Notes: generated by a model from the sequence alone, not told the origin. 64,000 nt of DNA from Microvirga sp052114605 (GCF_052114605.1 NZ_JBFRFB010000009.1:1-64000); one strand, 5' to 3'. Counted from the stretch's first letter, positions 35,932 through 45,318 are shown. Program-made: numbers and translations.

Positions 35932-36603
35932 TCAGGTTTTGGACCCATACGCCGCGAAGAATACCTTGATGGCGTTCTCCACATTGCGCTCGATCTCATC
36001 CTCGGTCGGCAGCTCGCCAACGGAGAAAAGAAGGCGCCGCAGGATTCCGGATTGGCAGAGATCGAGGAAGTGCTGTGCCGCGACGTTCGTGTCGGTGATG
36101 GTGAGGCGTCCGGCTTCGTTCTGGCGGTCGAGATAGGCGGCAAGCCGGGCGGTACCCTGGCAGGGGCCTGCTTCGTAGAAGGCCTGGCCCAGGCGCGGGA
36201 ATTTCTCAGCGACGCCGATCACCATGCGGATCGAGGAAATATGCTCCGGCTTGCTGAAATGGCCGATATAGGTTTGGCCAAGCTTGCTCAGCACATTGCG
36301 AACGTCCGGGTCGTCGGCATCGAGCTTGAACAGAACTTCCGCAAGGCCACGCTTCTCCTCTGTGGTGAGCGCTTCGAACAGGCTCTCCTTGCTGTCGAAA
36401 TAGACATAGAGCGTGCCCTTGGAGACGCCCGCAACCTTGGCGATTTCCCCCATGCTCGCGCCATCGAAGCCCCTTGCCAGGAAGACTTGGCGGGCACCCT
36501 CCAGAATCTGGCGGCGCTTGGCGCTTTCTGGGTTCTCTTCCCCTGAGGCTTTCAGGGCGAGAAGCGGTGCAGGCGTGCGAGCGATGTCTTTAAGGTCGCT
36601 CAT
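35932..36603 (-). CDS. TetR-family regulator
   Basis: 223 residues; HTH 'GASMGEIAKVAGVSKGTLYVYFDSKESLF' near residues 40-68 and a C-terminal ligand domain of the AcrR type. It is divergent from an EmrAB-like efflux operon with a perfect operator palindrome between, so it very likely represses that operon and itself. Confidence 0.9.
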   Translation of the reverse strand: MSDLKDIARTPAPLLALKASGEENPESAKRRQILEGARQVFLARGFDGASMGEIAKVAGVSKGTLYVYFDSKESLFEALTTEEKRGLAEVLFKLDADDPDVRNVLSKLGQTYIGHFSKPEHISSIRMVIGVAEKFPRLGQAFYEAGPCQGTARLAAYLDRQNEAGRLTITDTNVAAQHFLDLCQSGILRRLLFSVGELPTEDEIERNVENAIKVFFAAYGSKT

Positions 36604-36627
36604 GTGCGTTTTGTTACCTCCGGGCTA

Positions 36628-36648
36628 TTGACCGAACGGTTCGGTCAA
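36628..36648. promoter_or_regulatory. TetR operator palindrome
   Basis: TTGACCGAAC, one base, then GTTCGGTCAA: a perfect 10-1-10 inverted repeat 25 bases upstream of the tetR start and 97 bases upstream of the emrA-like ATG. 'Accgaacggttcggt'-like cores are common TetR/AcrR-family sites. Confidence 0.85.
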
Positions 36649-36744
36649 ATCATATGTAGCTCACTTAGTCATTATAGTTCAATGCCGCAAGGATGGAGCC
36701 TAAGCATTCCATTCGGGCGGCTGTGCTGTGGAAAGAAGATCAGC

Positions 36745-37956
36745 ATGGCTTACCGGGAAGAGTTCGAGCAGGGCGCAAAGGGCGTTTCCGGGCCCGTCGT
36801 GGATCGGCAGCCTGCTCCGGCGCTGGAAGCTGAAATGGCCACGCAGGAAGCGGGGCAGGGAGATGCAGCGCCCAAGGCTGCCCCTGCCAAGGCAAAGTCT
36901 CGCAAGAAGCCGGTGATCCTGGCGGTTGTCGCCGCTGCCTTGGCTTTCGGCGGCTACGAGGGCTTCCAGTGGTGGAAGGATGGGCGCTTCATGGTCTCGA
37001 CCGAAGACGCCTATGTCCAGGCCGAAATCACGATTCTGTCCGCGAAGATTTCAGGCTACGTGTCCTCCGTTGCCATAACCAACAACCAGAACGTCAAGGC
37101 CGGGGATCTGATCGCACGGATCGACGACGGCGATTATCGCTTTGCCCTGCAATCGGCCAACGACAAGCTCGCGACGCAGCAGAGCACCATCGCGCGCATT
37201 GGCCGTCAGATCGAGGCGGCGCGCGCTTCGGTTGCCCAGGCTCAGGCGCAGATCGCTGCCGCTCAGGCCGATGCCGAGCGCGCCGGGGGCGATTTTGCCC
37301 GCCAGCAGCAGCTTGCCCGTTCGGACTACACCAGCAAGGCCTCCTTCGAGACGGCCAAGGCCGAGCGTGATCGTGCCGAGGCCAATGTGAAGAGCGCGCA
37401 AGCCGCGCTCGCGGCTTCTGAGGCGAATGTCCAGGTGCTTGCGGCTCAGCAGGTCGAAGCGCAGCGCGGCGCCGCCGAGTTGCAGACGGCGGTCGACAAG
37501 GCGGCGCGCGATCTTTCCTTCACGGAGATCCGCGCACCGGTGGATGGCGTGATCGGCAACAAGGCCGTCGAGGTCGGCACTTTCGTGCAACCTGGCGCGC
37601 GTCTGGCGGCTCTCGTGCCGCTTGGCAACGTGCATGTGGATGCGAATTTCAAGGAAACGCAGATCGCGTCGCTCAAGGTCGGCCAGAAGGTGAAGATAGA
37701 GGTCGATGCTTTCCCGGATGCCGATATCGTCGGCACGGTGCAGAGCGTTTCGCCCGCCTCCGGCGCGGTGTTCAGCCTGCTGCCGCCCGAGAATGCCACC
37801 GGCAACTTCACCAAGATCGTGCAGCGCGTGCCCGTGCGGGTCTCCGTCAATCCGGAAGTCGTGCAGCAGGGCATCCTGCGTCCCGGCCTCTCCGTGGTCG
37901 TGGATGTCGATACGCGCACATCCGCCGACACCAAGACGGCAGATCTCAAAGAGTAA
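36745..37956 (+). CDS. HlyD/EmrA-family membrane-fusion protein
   Basis: 403 residues: cytoplasmic tail, one membrane helix (about 56-72, 'VILAVVAAALAFGG'), biotinyl-lipoyl-like halves ('AEITILSAKISGYVSSVAITNNQNVKAGDLIARID' and 'FTEIRAPVDGVIGNKAVEVG') around a long Ala/Gln-rich coiled hairpin (about 135-270). It bridges an inner-membrane pump to an outer-membrane channel. The start at 36745 has ggaaagaag before it; the open frame upstream to 36604 overlaps the operator and is not used. The DHA2 pump gene follows after 6 bases. Confidence 0.88.
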   Translation: MAYREEFEQGAKGVSGPVVDRQPAPALEAEMATQEAGQGDAAPKAAPAKAKSRKKPVILAVVAAALAFGGYEGFQWWKDGRFMVSTEDAYVQAEITILSAKISGYVSSVAITNNQNVKAGDLIARIDDGDYRFALQSANDKLATQQSTIARIGRQIEAARASVAQAQAQIAAAQADAERAGGDFARQQQLARSDYTSKASFETAKAERDRAEANVKSAQAALAASEANVQVLAAQQVEAQRGAAELQTAVDKAARDLSFTEIRAPVDGVIGNKAVEVGTFVQPGARLAALVPLGNVHVDANFKETQIASLKVGQKVKIEVDAFPDADIVGTVQSVSPASGAVFSLLPPENATGNFTKIVQRVPVRVSVNPEVVQQGILRPGLSVVVDVDTRTSADTKTADLKE

Positions 37957-37962
37957 GGAACC

Positions 37963-39561
37963 ATGGCCGCTTCCGCCGCCATCTCAGGCAGCCCAAAGGC
38001 TGGCATGCCGGCCGCAAAGCCTGCGCAGGTCAGCCGGCGCAGGACCTTTGCGTTCTTCTGCATGGTCTTCGGCATGTTCATGGCGATTCTGGACATCCAG
38101 ATCGTCTCTGCCTCGCTTGCCGAAATCCAGGCCGGCCTCTCCGCCTCCTCGGAGGAGATCTCCTGGGTACAGACGAGCTACCTGATCGCGGAAGTGATCA
38201 TGATCCCGTTGTCGGGAACGCTCTCGCGCGTGCTCTCCACTCGCTGGATGTTCGTCATTGCGTCGGGCGGCTTCACGTTCATGAGCCTCATGTGCGCGAC
38301 GGCCACCAACATCGACCAGATGATCGTCTACCGCGCGCTGCAGGGCTTTATCGGCGGCGGCATGATCCCGACGGTGTTCGCCTCGGCCTTCACCGTCTTT
38401 CCGCCCGAGAAGCGGCCCGTGATCTCGCCGCTCATCGGCCTCGTAGCGACGCTGGCACCCACCATCGGCCCGACGCTCGGCGGCTACCTGACCGATCTCA
38501 TGTCCTGGCACTGGCTGTTCCTCGTGAACATCGTGCCCGGCATCTTCGTGACGGTTTCAACTTATCTGCTGGTCGATTTCGACGAGCCGAATTTCGAGTT
38601 GTTCAAGTCTTTCGATTGGGCGGGGCTCGGCTTCATGGCAGCCTTCCTCGGCAGCCTCGAATATGTGCTTGAGGAAGGCCCGCTGAACGACTGGTTCCAG
38701 GATGGCATGGTGCTGTTTCTGACCGTCGTCTGCGTTGTCGGAGGGGTCAGCTTCTTCTATCGCGCTTTCACGGCCAAGCATCCTATCGTGGACCTGCGCG
38801 CTTTCGCCGACCGCAACTTCCTCGCGGGCTCGTCCTTCAGCTTCGTCATGGGCATCGGCCTCTATGGCCTGACCTATCTCTACCCGCTCTATCTCGGGCA
38901 TGTGAGAGGGTATTCGTCGCTGCAGATCGGCGAGACCATGTTCGTCTCGGGCGCCTGCATGTTCCTCATGGCTCCCGTCGCGGGCATTCTATCCCGCAAG
39001 CTCGACCCGCGCGTGATGATGGGGATCGGCTTTGCCGCCTTCGCCGCCGGTACATGGATGATGAGCGGCATGACGAAGGATTGGGATTTCTGGGAGCTTT
39101 TCGTGCCTCAGATCCTCCGCGGCGTCGGCCTGATGATCTGCATGGTGCCGATCAACAACATCGCCTTGGGCACCTTGCCGCCGGAGCGGATCAAGAACGC
39201 GTCGGGGCTCTACAACCTTACCCGCAACCTCGGCGGTGCGGTCGGGTTGGCGCTCATCAACACCATCGTCAACAATCGCATGGACCTGCATCTCCAGCGC
39301 CTGCGCGAGCATGTGACATGGGGCAGTTCGACTGCGGTCGAGACGTTGAATGCCATGACGATGAATTTCCAGTCGCTCGGCAGCGACGCGTCCCAGGCGG
39401 CGCTCAGGACGTTGTCCAACATGGTGCGGCGGGAGGCTCTGGTCATGTCATATGCGGATGTGTTCCTGCTGCTGACCGTACTATTCGTTGGATTGATCTT
39501 CGCTCTGCCATTCATCAAGAAGCCGCGCGCGGCTCCTGCCGGCGGTGGCGGCGGGCATTGA
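37963..39561 (+). CDS. DHA2-family (EmrB-like) MFS drug exporter
   Basis: 532 residues with about 14 membrane helices. N-terminal 'FGMFMAILDIQIVSASLAEIQAGLSASSEEISWVQTSYLIAEV' is the DHA2 motif (Asp in helix 1), and 'PTIGPTLGGYLTDLMSWHWLFLVNIVPG' is the antiporter motif C. With the upstream HlyD protein and an outer-membrane TolC-like channel (not in the window) it would export drugs or other hydrophobic compounds. A terminator follows. Confidence 0.9.
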   Translation: MAASAAISGSPKAGMPAAKPAQVSRRRTFAFFCMVFGMFMAILDIQIVSASLAEIQAGLSASSEEISWVQTSYLIAEVIMIPLSGTLSRVLSTRWMFVIASGGFTFMSLMCATATNIDQMIVYRALQGFIGGGMIPTVFASAFTVFPPEKRPVISPLIGLVATLAPTIGPTLGGYLTDLMSWHWLFLVNIVPGIFVTVSTYLLVDFDEPNFELFKSFDWAGLGFMAAFLGSLEYVLEEGPLNDWFQDGMVLFLTVVCVVGGVSFFYRAFTAKHPIVDLRAFADRNFLAGSSFSFVMGIGLYGLTYLYPLYLGHVRGYSSLQIGETMFVSGACMFLMAPVAGILSRKLDPRVMMGIGFAAFAAGTWMMSGMTKDWDFWELFVPQILRGVGLMICMVPINNIALGTLPPERIKNASGLYNLTRNLGGAVGLALINTIVNNRMDLHLQRLREHVTWGSSTAVETLNAMTMNFQSLGSDASQAALRTLSNMVRREALVMSYADVFLLLTVLFVGLIFALPFIKKPRAAPAGGGGGH

Positions 39562-39586
39562 TTTCTCCAAACCTCCAAGCAATTTC

Positions 39587-39613
39587 AGCCCGGCCATTGG
39601 CCGGGCTTTTTTA
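39587..39613 (+). terminator. Terminator of first efflux operon
   Basis: The stem 39587-39595/39599-39607 (agcccggcc with ggccgggct, loop att) is followed by six T. It lies 26 bases after the MFS stop. Confidence 0.9.
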
Positions 39614-39685
39614 TGGTTTGCTGGGCTTAGTTACGGTTTCATACGTGTCTTCAAAATCTAGTCGGTAAAAAATTATGGCACATGT

Positions 39686-39795
39686 TTCCCTCCCCCTTGT
39701 GGGGAGGGCCAGGGTGGGGGTGGCGGCGCCGGACCCAAACAGGTTATCGCCAACATCCCCACCTCCAACTCCTCCCCACAAGGGGGGAGAAGGGC
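39686..39795. repeat. Palindromic intergenic repeat, copy A
   Basis: About 110 bases beginning ccctcccccttgtggggagg (39688-39707) and ending with its near reverse complement cctccccacaaggggggaga (39771-39790), with a shared middle (gtgggggtgg..., tatcgcc..., ccccacctccaact). A second copy is at 57998-58106. It lies between the convergent ends of two efflux operons. Confidence 0.85.
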
Positions 39796-39824
39796 TGGGC
39801 GCCGCTCTATGAAGCCTCTTAGCC

Positions 39825-40895
39825 TCACCGTTTCGCGACCGCATCCTCGCTGCTGGGTTGGACCTTCGTATCGACGCTCACGACGACCGACATGCCCGGC
39901 GCAAGGCGATCCGTAAGCTCCTGCTGCGGGTCGATCTGGATACGCACGGGAATGCGCTGCGCGACTTTGGTGAAATTGCCCGTCGCATTGTCCGTGCGGA
40001 TCACGCTGAACTCCGATCCGGCGGCGGGCGAGAAACGCTCGATGTGCCCGCGAAGCTGCGCGCCATGAAGAGCATCGACCGTGAACGTCACCGGCTGGCC
40101 GACCTGCATGTGAGGCAGTTGGGTCTCCTTGAAGTTCGCAACTACCCAGATCCGGTCCGGCACCAGGGTGAGAAGCTGGGTACCCGCCGCAACATATTGC
40201 CCGAGGCGGGCACCGACCTCGCCGAGCTGGCCGTCCTCCGGCGCGGTAATCCGCGTGTTCTGAAGATCGATCTCGGCGAGGCGCACGGCGGCTTGAGCCC
40301 CTTGAACGGCGGCTTCCAGGGACTGGCGGCTGACCAGCGTCGATGCGAGCTCCTGGCGCGAAACTTCCACCGCGGCGTCAGCCTGATGCAGCGCGGCTGT
40401 CGCCTGATCGTACGCGGCGCGGGCCTGATCGGCTTGGCTTTGCGTGCTCACGCCACGCTCCAGAAGCGGCTCGATACGCTTCCAGCTCGCCTCGGCTGCG
40501 GTGAGAGCGGCCTGCGCGCTTTCCACCTGGGCCTGGCTCGATGCGATGCCCGCTTCAGCCGTACGCTGCCTCTGCTCGGAATTCGCTAAAGCAGCCTGCT
40601 GGCCGGCGAGCGTAGCCTTTGCCTGCTGCAGTCTCTGCTCGTAGATTCGATCGTCGATCTTCACAAGAAGCTGCCCGGCTTTCACATGCTGGAAATCCTG
40701 CACATCGACCTGCGCTACGTATCCGGCGAGCTGCGGTGCGAGAGTCGTGACCTGTCCGCGCACATAGGCATTGTCGGTCGTCTGCACCGAACTCGTGAAC
40801 GGCGGCAGCTGCCACGCATAGAGCACGAGGACCACGCCGGCGATGCCGAGAAGGGCTGCGAGGATGGTAGCGGATGATCTGAGAAATTTTAACAT
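39825..40895 (-). CDS. HlyD/EmrA-family membrane-fusion protein (second pump)
   Basis: 356 residues: one membrane helix (about 9-29, 'ATILAALLGIAGVVLVLYAW'), lipoyl-like halves ('QVTTLAPQLAGYVAQVDVQDFQHVKAGQLLVKIDD' and 'LQNTRITAPEDGQLGEVGARLGQYV') and a central coiled hairpin. It starts 7 bases after the upstream MFS gene ends and is the last gene of a marR-MFS-hlyD operon. Confidence 0.88.
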   Translation of the reverse strand: MLKFLRSSATILAALLGIAGVVLVLYAWQLPPFTSSVQTTDNAYVRGQVTTLAPQLAGYVAQVDVQDFQHVKAGQLLVKIDDRIYEQRLQQAKATLAGQQAALANSEQRQRTAEAGIASSQAQVESAQAALTAAEASWKRIEPLLERGVSTQSQADQARAAYDQATAALHQADAAVEVSRQELASTLVSRQSLEAAVQGAQAAVRLAEIDLQNTRITAPEDGQLGEVGARLGQYVAAGTQLLTLVPDRIWVVANFKETQLPHMQVGQPVTFTVDALHGAQLRGHIERFSPAAGSEFSVIRTDNATGNFTKVAQRIPVRIQIDPQQELTDRLAPGMSVVVSVDTKVQPSSEDAVAKR

Positions 40896-40902
40896 GACGA
40901 TA

Positions 40903-42603
40903 CTAGCTGGAAACCAATTGCGGTTCGGGTGAGAGATGCCTGCCGATGGCGCGGATCGTGAGATGCAGGATCATCGCGGCCAGCGTGCAGGCAGCCAGAA
41001 ATGCGATGGCGATGAAGACATCGTTGTAGGCGAGAACCGTGGCTTCGCGGGTCGCCTGCTGGCCGAGCAGCACCACGCCTTCGGCCTTGAGGAGGCCCGT
41101 GTCGGTGATGACACGGCCATAGGTCGCGGACAGCTGTGCAAGCCGCTGCGTCACGCCCGGATCGATGAATGTCAGGTGCTCGATCAGCGACTGGAAATGG
41201 AAGCGTGTCCGCCATGTGATGAACGTGCCGACGATTGCCGATCCGATGACACCGCCGAGGCTTTGCGTCGTCAGGAAGATGACGATGAAATTCAGGATGA
41301 AGGCCGGGCCTCGCTTGAGGGCAAGGGTTAAGCCTGCCGTCATGGCTGGCGGCAGGAACAGCACACCTGCCATGGCGATCAGCCCCTGACTCACATACAT
41401 CTGCTCGGGCCGTGTCAGGCTCGTCGCGTTGCTGTCCATGTATGCGCCGATCATGAGAAGGGCGAGGGCCGCCATCTGAATGATCGGGTCACGGCCCGGC
41501 TTGTAGGTGAGCAGGTAGGTAAGCCCGCCGCAAATGCACGCCCCGACGACCACGAGCGACAGGGTCGCCATCTGATCGTTCTGCAAGCCGATGGCCTGGA
41601 AGAAGCCGAAGGCGCCGGCGGTCTGCTCCGACATAAGCAGGCGGAAGATGAACAGGGTGCCCGCGAGGTGCAGGATTTCCTTGCTGGTCAGCCAGCGGAT
41701 ATCGAGAAACGGCGCTTCACGATTCAGCTCGATCACGACCGCAACGGTGAGCGATGCGACGCCGATGGCGAGCATCACGCCAAGCCATGGGGCCTCGAAC
41801 CACCAATAAGCTCGTCCTAAGCTGAACACGATGGCCATGAGGCCGAAGCCGACCGCGATGAAGAGATAGCTGACCACATCGAGCCAATGGATCACCTTGG
41901 CGCGCGGCGGCGGGACGAGGGGGAGCAGATACACGGCGGCGAAAGCCATCATGGCAAGGGCGATCTCGAAGAGATACAGGCCGTGCCAGTCGCCGAGCGT
42001 CAGAAGATCCGGCGAGATCAGGCGCGCGAGGGGCGCACCGAGGGCGATGTTCATCAGGACGAGAGGCTGCGCGACGGCGAGTTTCTTGGCCGGGGGCAGA
42101 GGCTCGAGCATGTAGAGGAAGGCAAGCGTCGAGATGGGAGCCGCCGCAATGCCGCTGAAGAAGCGCACCACAAGGGCCGATTGAAGATCCTGCACGAAGA
42201 TATGCAGCAGCATCACGAGCACGAAGAGCAGAATGCTCAGCTCCGCGAAGTGCCGCAGGCCGAATTGCGTCCGAACCTTCACGAGGATCAGCGACAGGCT
42301 GACATTGGGCGCCATATAGGCGGCCACCAGCCATGCTGCCTCATTGGCGGTTGCGCTGAGCGGGCCCTGAATCTGGGTGATGTTCGCCGCGACGAGGTTC
42401 ATGCCCAGACCTTGCGTCAGGGACAGGAGCAGCGAGGCTAGCATGTAGAGGGACGCTCGCGGCCAGGGCATGGGGGGAGGCATGGCAGTAGTCGCCGCAG
42501 AGGGGGTGGGCGGCGCCTGCTGCTCCAGGCTCGCCGGTTGCCCTGAAGGGGTCTCTTCCTCAGAGCTTCGGGCGCCGGGAGGGTTCTGGTTCGAGGTTGT
42601 CAT
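40903..42603 (-). CDS. DHA2-family MFS exporter (second pump)
   Basis: 566 residues, about 14 helices, after a 60-residue Pro/Ala/Ser-rich cytoplasmic tail. 'LTQGLGMNLVAANITQIQGPLSATANEAAWLVAAYMAPN' is the DHA2 N-terminal motif. The start at 42603 (MTTSNQNPPGARS) lies 10 bases after marR; an in-frame ATG at 42654 inside marR is an alternative. The N-tail is longer than usual. This MFS lacks the clear helix-5 'GPxxGG' motif of the first pump, so its substrates may differ. Confidence 0.86.
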   Translation of the reverse strand: MTTSNQNPPGARSSEEETPSGQPASLEQQAPPTPSAATTAMPPPMPWPRASLYMLASLLLSLTQGLGMNLVAANITQIQGPLSATANEAAWLVAAYMAPNVSLSLILVKVRTQFGLRHFAELSILLFVLVMLLHIFVQDLQSALVVRFFSGIAAAPISTLAFLYMLEPLPPAKKLAVAQPLVLMNIALGAPLARLISPDLLTLGDWHGLYLFEIALAMMAFAAVYLLPLVPPPRAKVIHWLDVVSYLFIAVGFGLMAIVFSLGRAYWWFEAPWLGVMLAIGVASLTVAVVIELNREAPFLDIRWLTSKEILHLAGTLFIFRLLMSEQTAGAFGFFQAIGLQNDQMATLSLVVVGACICGGLTYLLTYKPGRDPIIQMAALALLMIGAYMDSNATSLTRPEQMYVSQGLIAMAGVLFLPPAMTAGLTLALKRGPAFILNFIVIFLTTQSLGGVIGSAIVGTFITWRTRFHFQSLIEHLTFIDPGVTQRLAQLSATYGRVITDTGLLKAEGVVLLGQQATREATVLAYNDVFIAIAFLAACTLAAMILHLTIRAIGRHLSPEPQLVSS

Positions 42604-42613
42604 GAAAGGCGCG

Positions 42614-43048
42614 TCACGCTTGAGGAGCGGCCTCGATGTTGCGGGCCATGGCATGGAAAACGCGGATGGCGGTCTTTAGATCATCCTCGCTCACATCCTT
42701 CATCACATCGTTCCGAAAAGCCTTCACGATGCCATCGACGTGAGACGCCTGCTCCTGGCCGGCAGGGGTGAGGGCGATCTGCTTCGCTCGCCTGTCGCCA
42801 TCGACGGGACGGCGCTCGATGAGAGCCTGCTTTTCAAGCCCGTCGAGGAGGGGAACGAGCGTCGGACCCTCGATCTCCAGGGCATCGGCCAGTTCCGTCT
42901 GGGTCATCCGGTCGGCCTTGGCGAGCAGCATCAGCGCGCGAGCCCTCGCCAGGGTCAGGCCCTCGGCCCGCACACGGGCATCGAAGAGCGTGCGCATCTT
43001 GCGGCTCAGCTTGAACAATTCCTCGGAGAAGATGGCTTTCGTGGTCAT
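42614..43048 (-). CDS. MarR-family regulator
   Basis: 144 residues of winged-helix MarR fold: 'ADRMTQTELADALEIEGPTLVPLLDGLEKQALIERRPVDGDRRAKQIALTPAG'. It is first in an operon with the second efflux pump and probably represses it. Upstream, tgattag (43058-43064) and ctaatga (43084-43090) form an imperfect inverted pair that could be its site, but the 19-base spacing makes this weak. Confidence 0.88.
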   Translation of the reverse strand: MTTKAIFSEELFKLSRKMRTLFDARVRAEGLTLARARALMLLAKADRMTQTELADALEIEGPTLVPLLDGLEKQALIERRPVDGDRRAKQIALTPAGQEQASHVDGIVKAFRNDVMKDVSEDDLKTAIRVFHAMARNIEAAPQA

Positions 43049-43240
43049 GGTCGCGTTTGATTAGAGGGCATATTGATAGGGTGCTAATGATATGGGCGCT
43101 CTATAGCCCTTGGGCAAGACGGATGCAAGAAGAGAGGCCTTGTCGGAGGCGGTGGACGCTACTTTTAAACTGTTGTTCTTAAAGCCTGAACATCATAGCT
43201 TGCGCGGCAGGTTTTCTCGCTTGGGTAAAGTTCAAAAATC
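43049..43240. promoter_or_regulatory. Divergent promoter region marR / potA
   Basis: 192 bases, AT-rich near the marR side (43055-43095). It must carry the promoters of the marR efflux operon and of the polyamine-type importer. No gene for a periplasmic binding protein is present here. Confidence 0.4.
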
Positions 43241-44410
43241 TTGCCTCCTCCTTCCCGTCAGTCAGCCTCCGTCGGCGCCGTACGGCGCACCTTTGCTCCC
43301 TGGTCCGATCCCGGCGCCAAGCCGTTGATCCGGGTTGAGAACATCACCAAGCGGTTCGGCGATGCGATGGCGGTCGATCATCTGTCGCTGGATATCTTCC
43401 AGGGCGAGTTCTTCTGCCTGCTCGGCCCCTCCGGCTGCGGCAAGACGACCCTCATGCGCATGCTCGCCGGTTTCGAAAGCCCGAGCGAGGGCTCTATCAC
43501 TCTGGCAGGCCAGAGCCTCGCCGGCGTGCCGCCCTACCGCCGCCCGGTGAACATGATGTTCCAGTCCTATGCGCTCTTTCCGCATATGAGTGTCGAGAAG
43601 AACATTGCCTTCGGACTGAAGCAGGATGGTCTCCCTAAGGCCGAGATCGCGGATCGCGTCGGCGAGATGCTGCGCCTCGTCCAATTGGAAAAGCTCGCGA
43701 AGCGTTATCCGACCCAGCTCTCCGGTGGCCAGCGGCAACGCGTGGCGCTGGCGCGCGCTCTGGCGAAGCGGCCGAAGGTGCTGCTGCTCGACGAGCCGCT
43801 TGGCGCCCTCGACAAGAAGCTGCGCGAAGAAACCCAGTTCCAGCTCATGGATATCCAGCACGAACTGGGCATGACCTTCGTGGTCGTCACCCACGACCAG
43901 GAAGAGGCGATGACCATGGCCGACCGCATTGCGGTCATGAACCATGGCCGGATCGTGCAGGTCGCCGACCCCGGCGAGATCTACGAGCAGCCCAAGACCC
44001 GCTTCATCGCGGAATTCGTCGGCGACGTGAACATTCTCGACGGCCATGTGATGGGCCAGGAGAATGGCCTCTGGCGCGTGGCGACACCATCCGCCGAGGC
44101 TCCGCTCACCATCGACGATCCGGACGAGGTGCTGAACACCGGTCAGGCCGTCGCCATTGCCGTGCGTCCGGAGAAGATGGCGATCCAGCGCGAGAAGCCG
44201 GGGCCTGAGGCCGTGAACGTGCTCACGGGAGAGGTCTGGGATATCGGCTATCTCGGCGATTGGACCGTCTATCGGGTCAAGCTCGCCACCGGCGAGATTT
44301 TGCGCGTGACGCGGGCCAACGTGTCCCGCTTCGTTGAAAGCCCCATCGATTGGGACGAGCAGGTCTACATCACTTTCGCGCCGGGTGCGGCAGTGATCCT
44401 GGCGGAATAG
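43241..44410 (+). CDS. Polyamine-type ABC importer ATPase (PotA/PotG)
   Basis: 389 residues. Walker A 'GPSGCGKTT', signature 'LSGGQRQRVALARAL', Walker B 'VLLLDEPLGALDKKL' and a C-terminal TOBE domain. 'PWSDPGAKPLIRVENITKRFGD' at residues 20-41 is the lead of PotG-like proteins. The start is a TTG at 43241, the only start codon before this conserved lead and after the upstream stop; it lacks a good ribosome site. Two permease genes follow at once. Putrescine or spermidine is the likely substrate by family; not proven. Confidence 0.85.
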   Translation: MPPPSRQSASVGAVRRTFAPWSDPGAKPLIRVENITKRFGDAMAVDHLSLDIFQGEFFCLLGPSGCGKTTLMRMLAGFESPSEGSITLAGQSLAGVPPYRRPVNMMFQSYALFPHMSVEKNIAFGLKQDGLPKAEIADRVGEMLRLVQLEKLAKRYPTQLSGGQRQRVALARALAKRPKVLLLDEPLGALDKKLREETQFQLMDIQHELGMTFVVVTHDQEEAMTMADRIAVMNHGRIVQVADPGEIYEQPKTRFIAEFVGDVNILDGHVMGQENGLWRVATPSAEAPLTIDDPDEVLNTGQAVAIAVRPEKMAIQREKPGPEAVNVLTGEVWDIGYLGDWTVYRVKLATGEILRVTRANVSRFVESPIDWDEQVYITFAPGAAVILAE

Positions 44411-44412
44411 CC

Positions 44413-45318
44413 ATGCAGAAACGCTCGATCGTAAAGAGGCTGACCGATAATCTCGTTCCTGCCGTGCCATTCCTGTGGCTCGGCGTGTTCTTCCTCGTGC
44501 CGTTTTTGATCGTTCTCAAGATCAGCCTGTCCGATCCTGCGGTCGCGCAGCCGCCCTACAGGCCGCTCTTCGAATGGAGCGATATCGCGGGCTTCTTCGC
44601 CGGCCTCGATCTGGAGAATTTCAGCCTGCTGACCGAGGACGACCTGTATTTGAGGGCAACCTTGTCTTCGGTGCGGATCGCCGGGCTTTCGACGCTCTTG
44701 CTGCTGCTCGTCGGCTTCCCCATTGCCTATGCCATGGCCCGCGCTCCGGAGAGGCACCGCTCGCTGCTGGTGGCGCTCATCATCCTGCCGTTCTGGACGA
44801 GCTTCCTCATCCGCATCTACGCCTGGATCGCGATCCTCAAGCCCGAGGGCCTGCTGAACCAGGCGCTCATGGGGATCGGGCTGATCTCCACGCCGCTCGA
44901 CATCCTCAACACGGAAACGGCAGTCTATATCGGCATCGTCTATGCCTATCTGCCCTTCATGGTGCTGCCGCTCTACGCGACGCTGGAGAAGATGGACGAC
45001 ACGCTGCTCGAAGCCGCGCTCGATCTCGGCTCGCCGCCGTGGCGCTCCTTCTGGACGATCACCGTGCCTCTCGCCATGCCGGGCATCATCGCAGGCTCGC
45101 TCCTGTGCTTCATTCCGGCGGTGGGAGAGTTCGTGATCCCCGATCTTTTGGGCGGGTCCGAGACGCTCATGATCGGCCGCCAACTGTGGAGCGAGTTCTT
45201 CTCGAACCGCGATTGGCCGCTCGCTTCCGCTGTCGCCATTCTCCTGCTGCTTATTCTCGTCGTCCCCATCGTGGTCTATCGCGATGTGGAGGCTAGGCGC
45301 GTGGAGACGCGGCCATGA
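44413..45318 (+). CDS. Polyamine-type ABC importer permease (PotB/PotH)
   Basis: 301 residues, six helices. The EAA coupling loop reads 'LEAALDLGSPPWRSFWTITVPLAMPGIIAG'. It begins 2 bases after the ATPase gene stops (ATG at 44413) and its end overlaps the next permease gene by 4 bases (ATGA). Confidence 0.88.
   Translation: MQKRSIVKRLTDNLVPAVPFLWLGVFFLVPFLIVLKISLSDPAVAQPPYRPLFEWSDIAGFFAGLDLENFSLLTEDDLYLRATLSSVRIAGLSTLLLLLVGFPIAYAMARAPERHRSLLVALIILPFWTSFLIRIYAWIAILKPEGLLNQALMGIGLISTPLDILNTETAVYIGIVYAYLPFMVLPLYATLEKMDDTLLEAALDLGSPPWRSFWTITVPLAMPGIIAGSLLCFIPAVGEFVIPDLLGGSETLMIGRQLWSEFFSNRDWPLASAVAILLLLILVVPIVVYRDVEARRVETRP

Noticed and set aside
43058..43090. Possible MarR operator (tgattag / ctaatga)
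   Set aside because: Imperfect and with a 19-base spacer, which does not fit the compact palindromes bound by MarR dimers; noted only in the marR entry.
43110..43328. 72-codon frame in the marR-potA gap
   Set aside because: It overlaps the start of the ATPase gene, lacks a ribosome site and resembles no protein.
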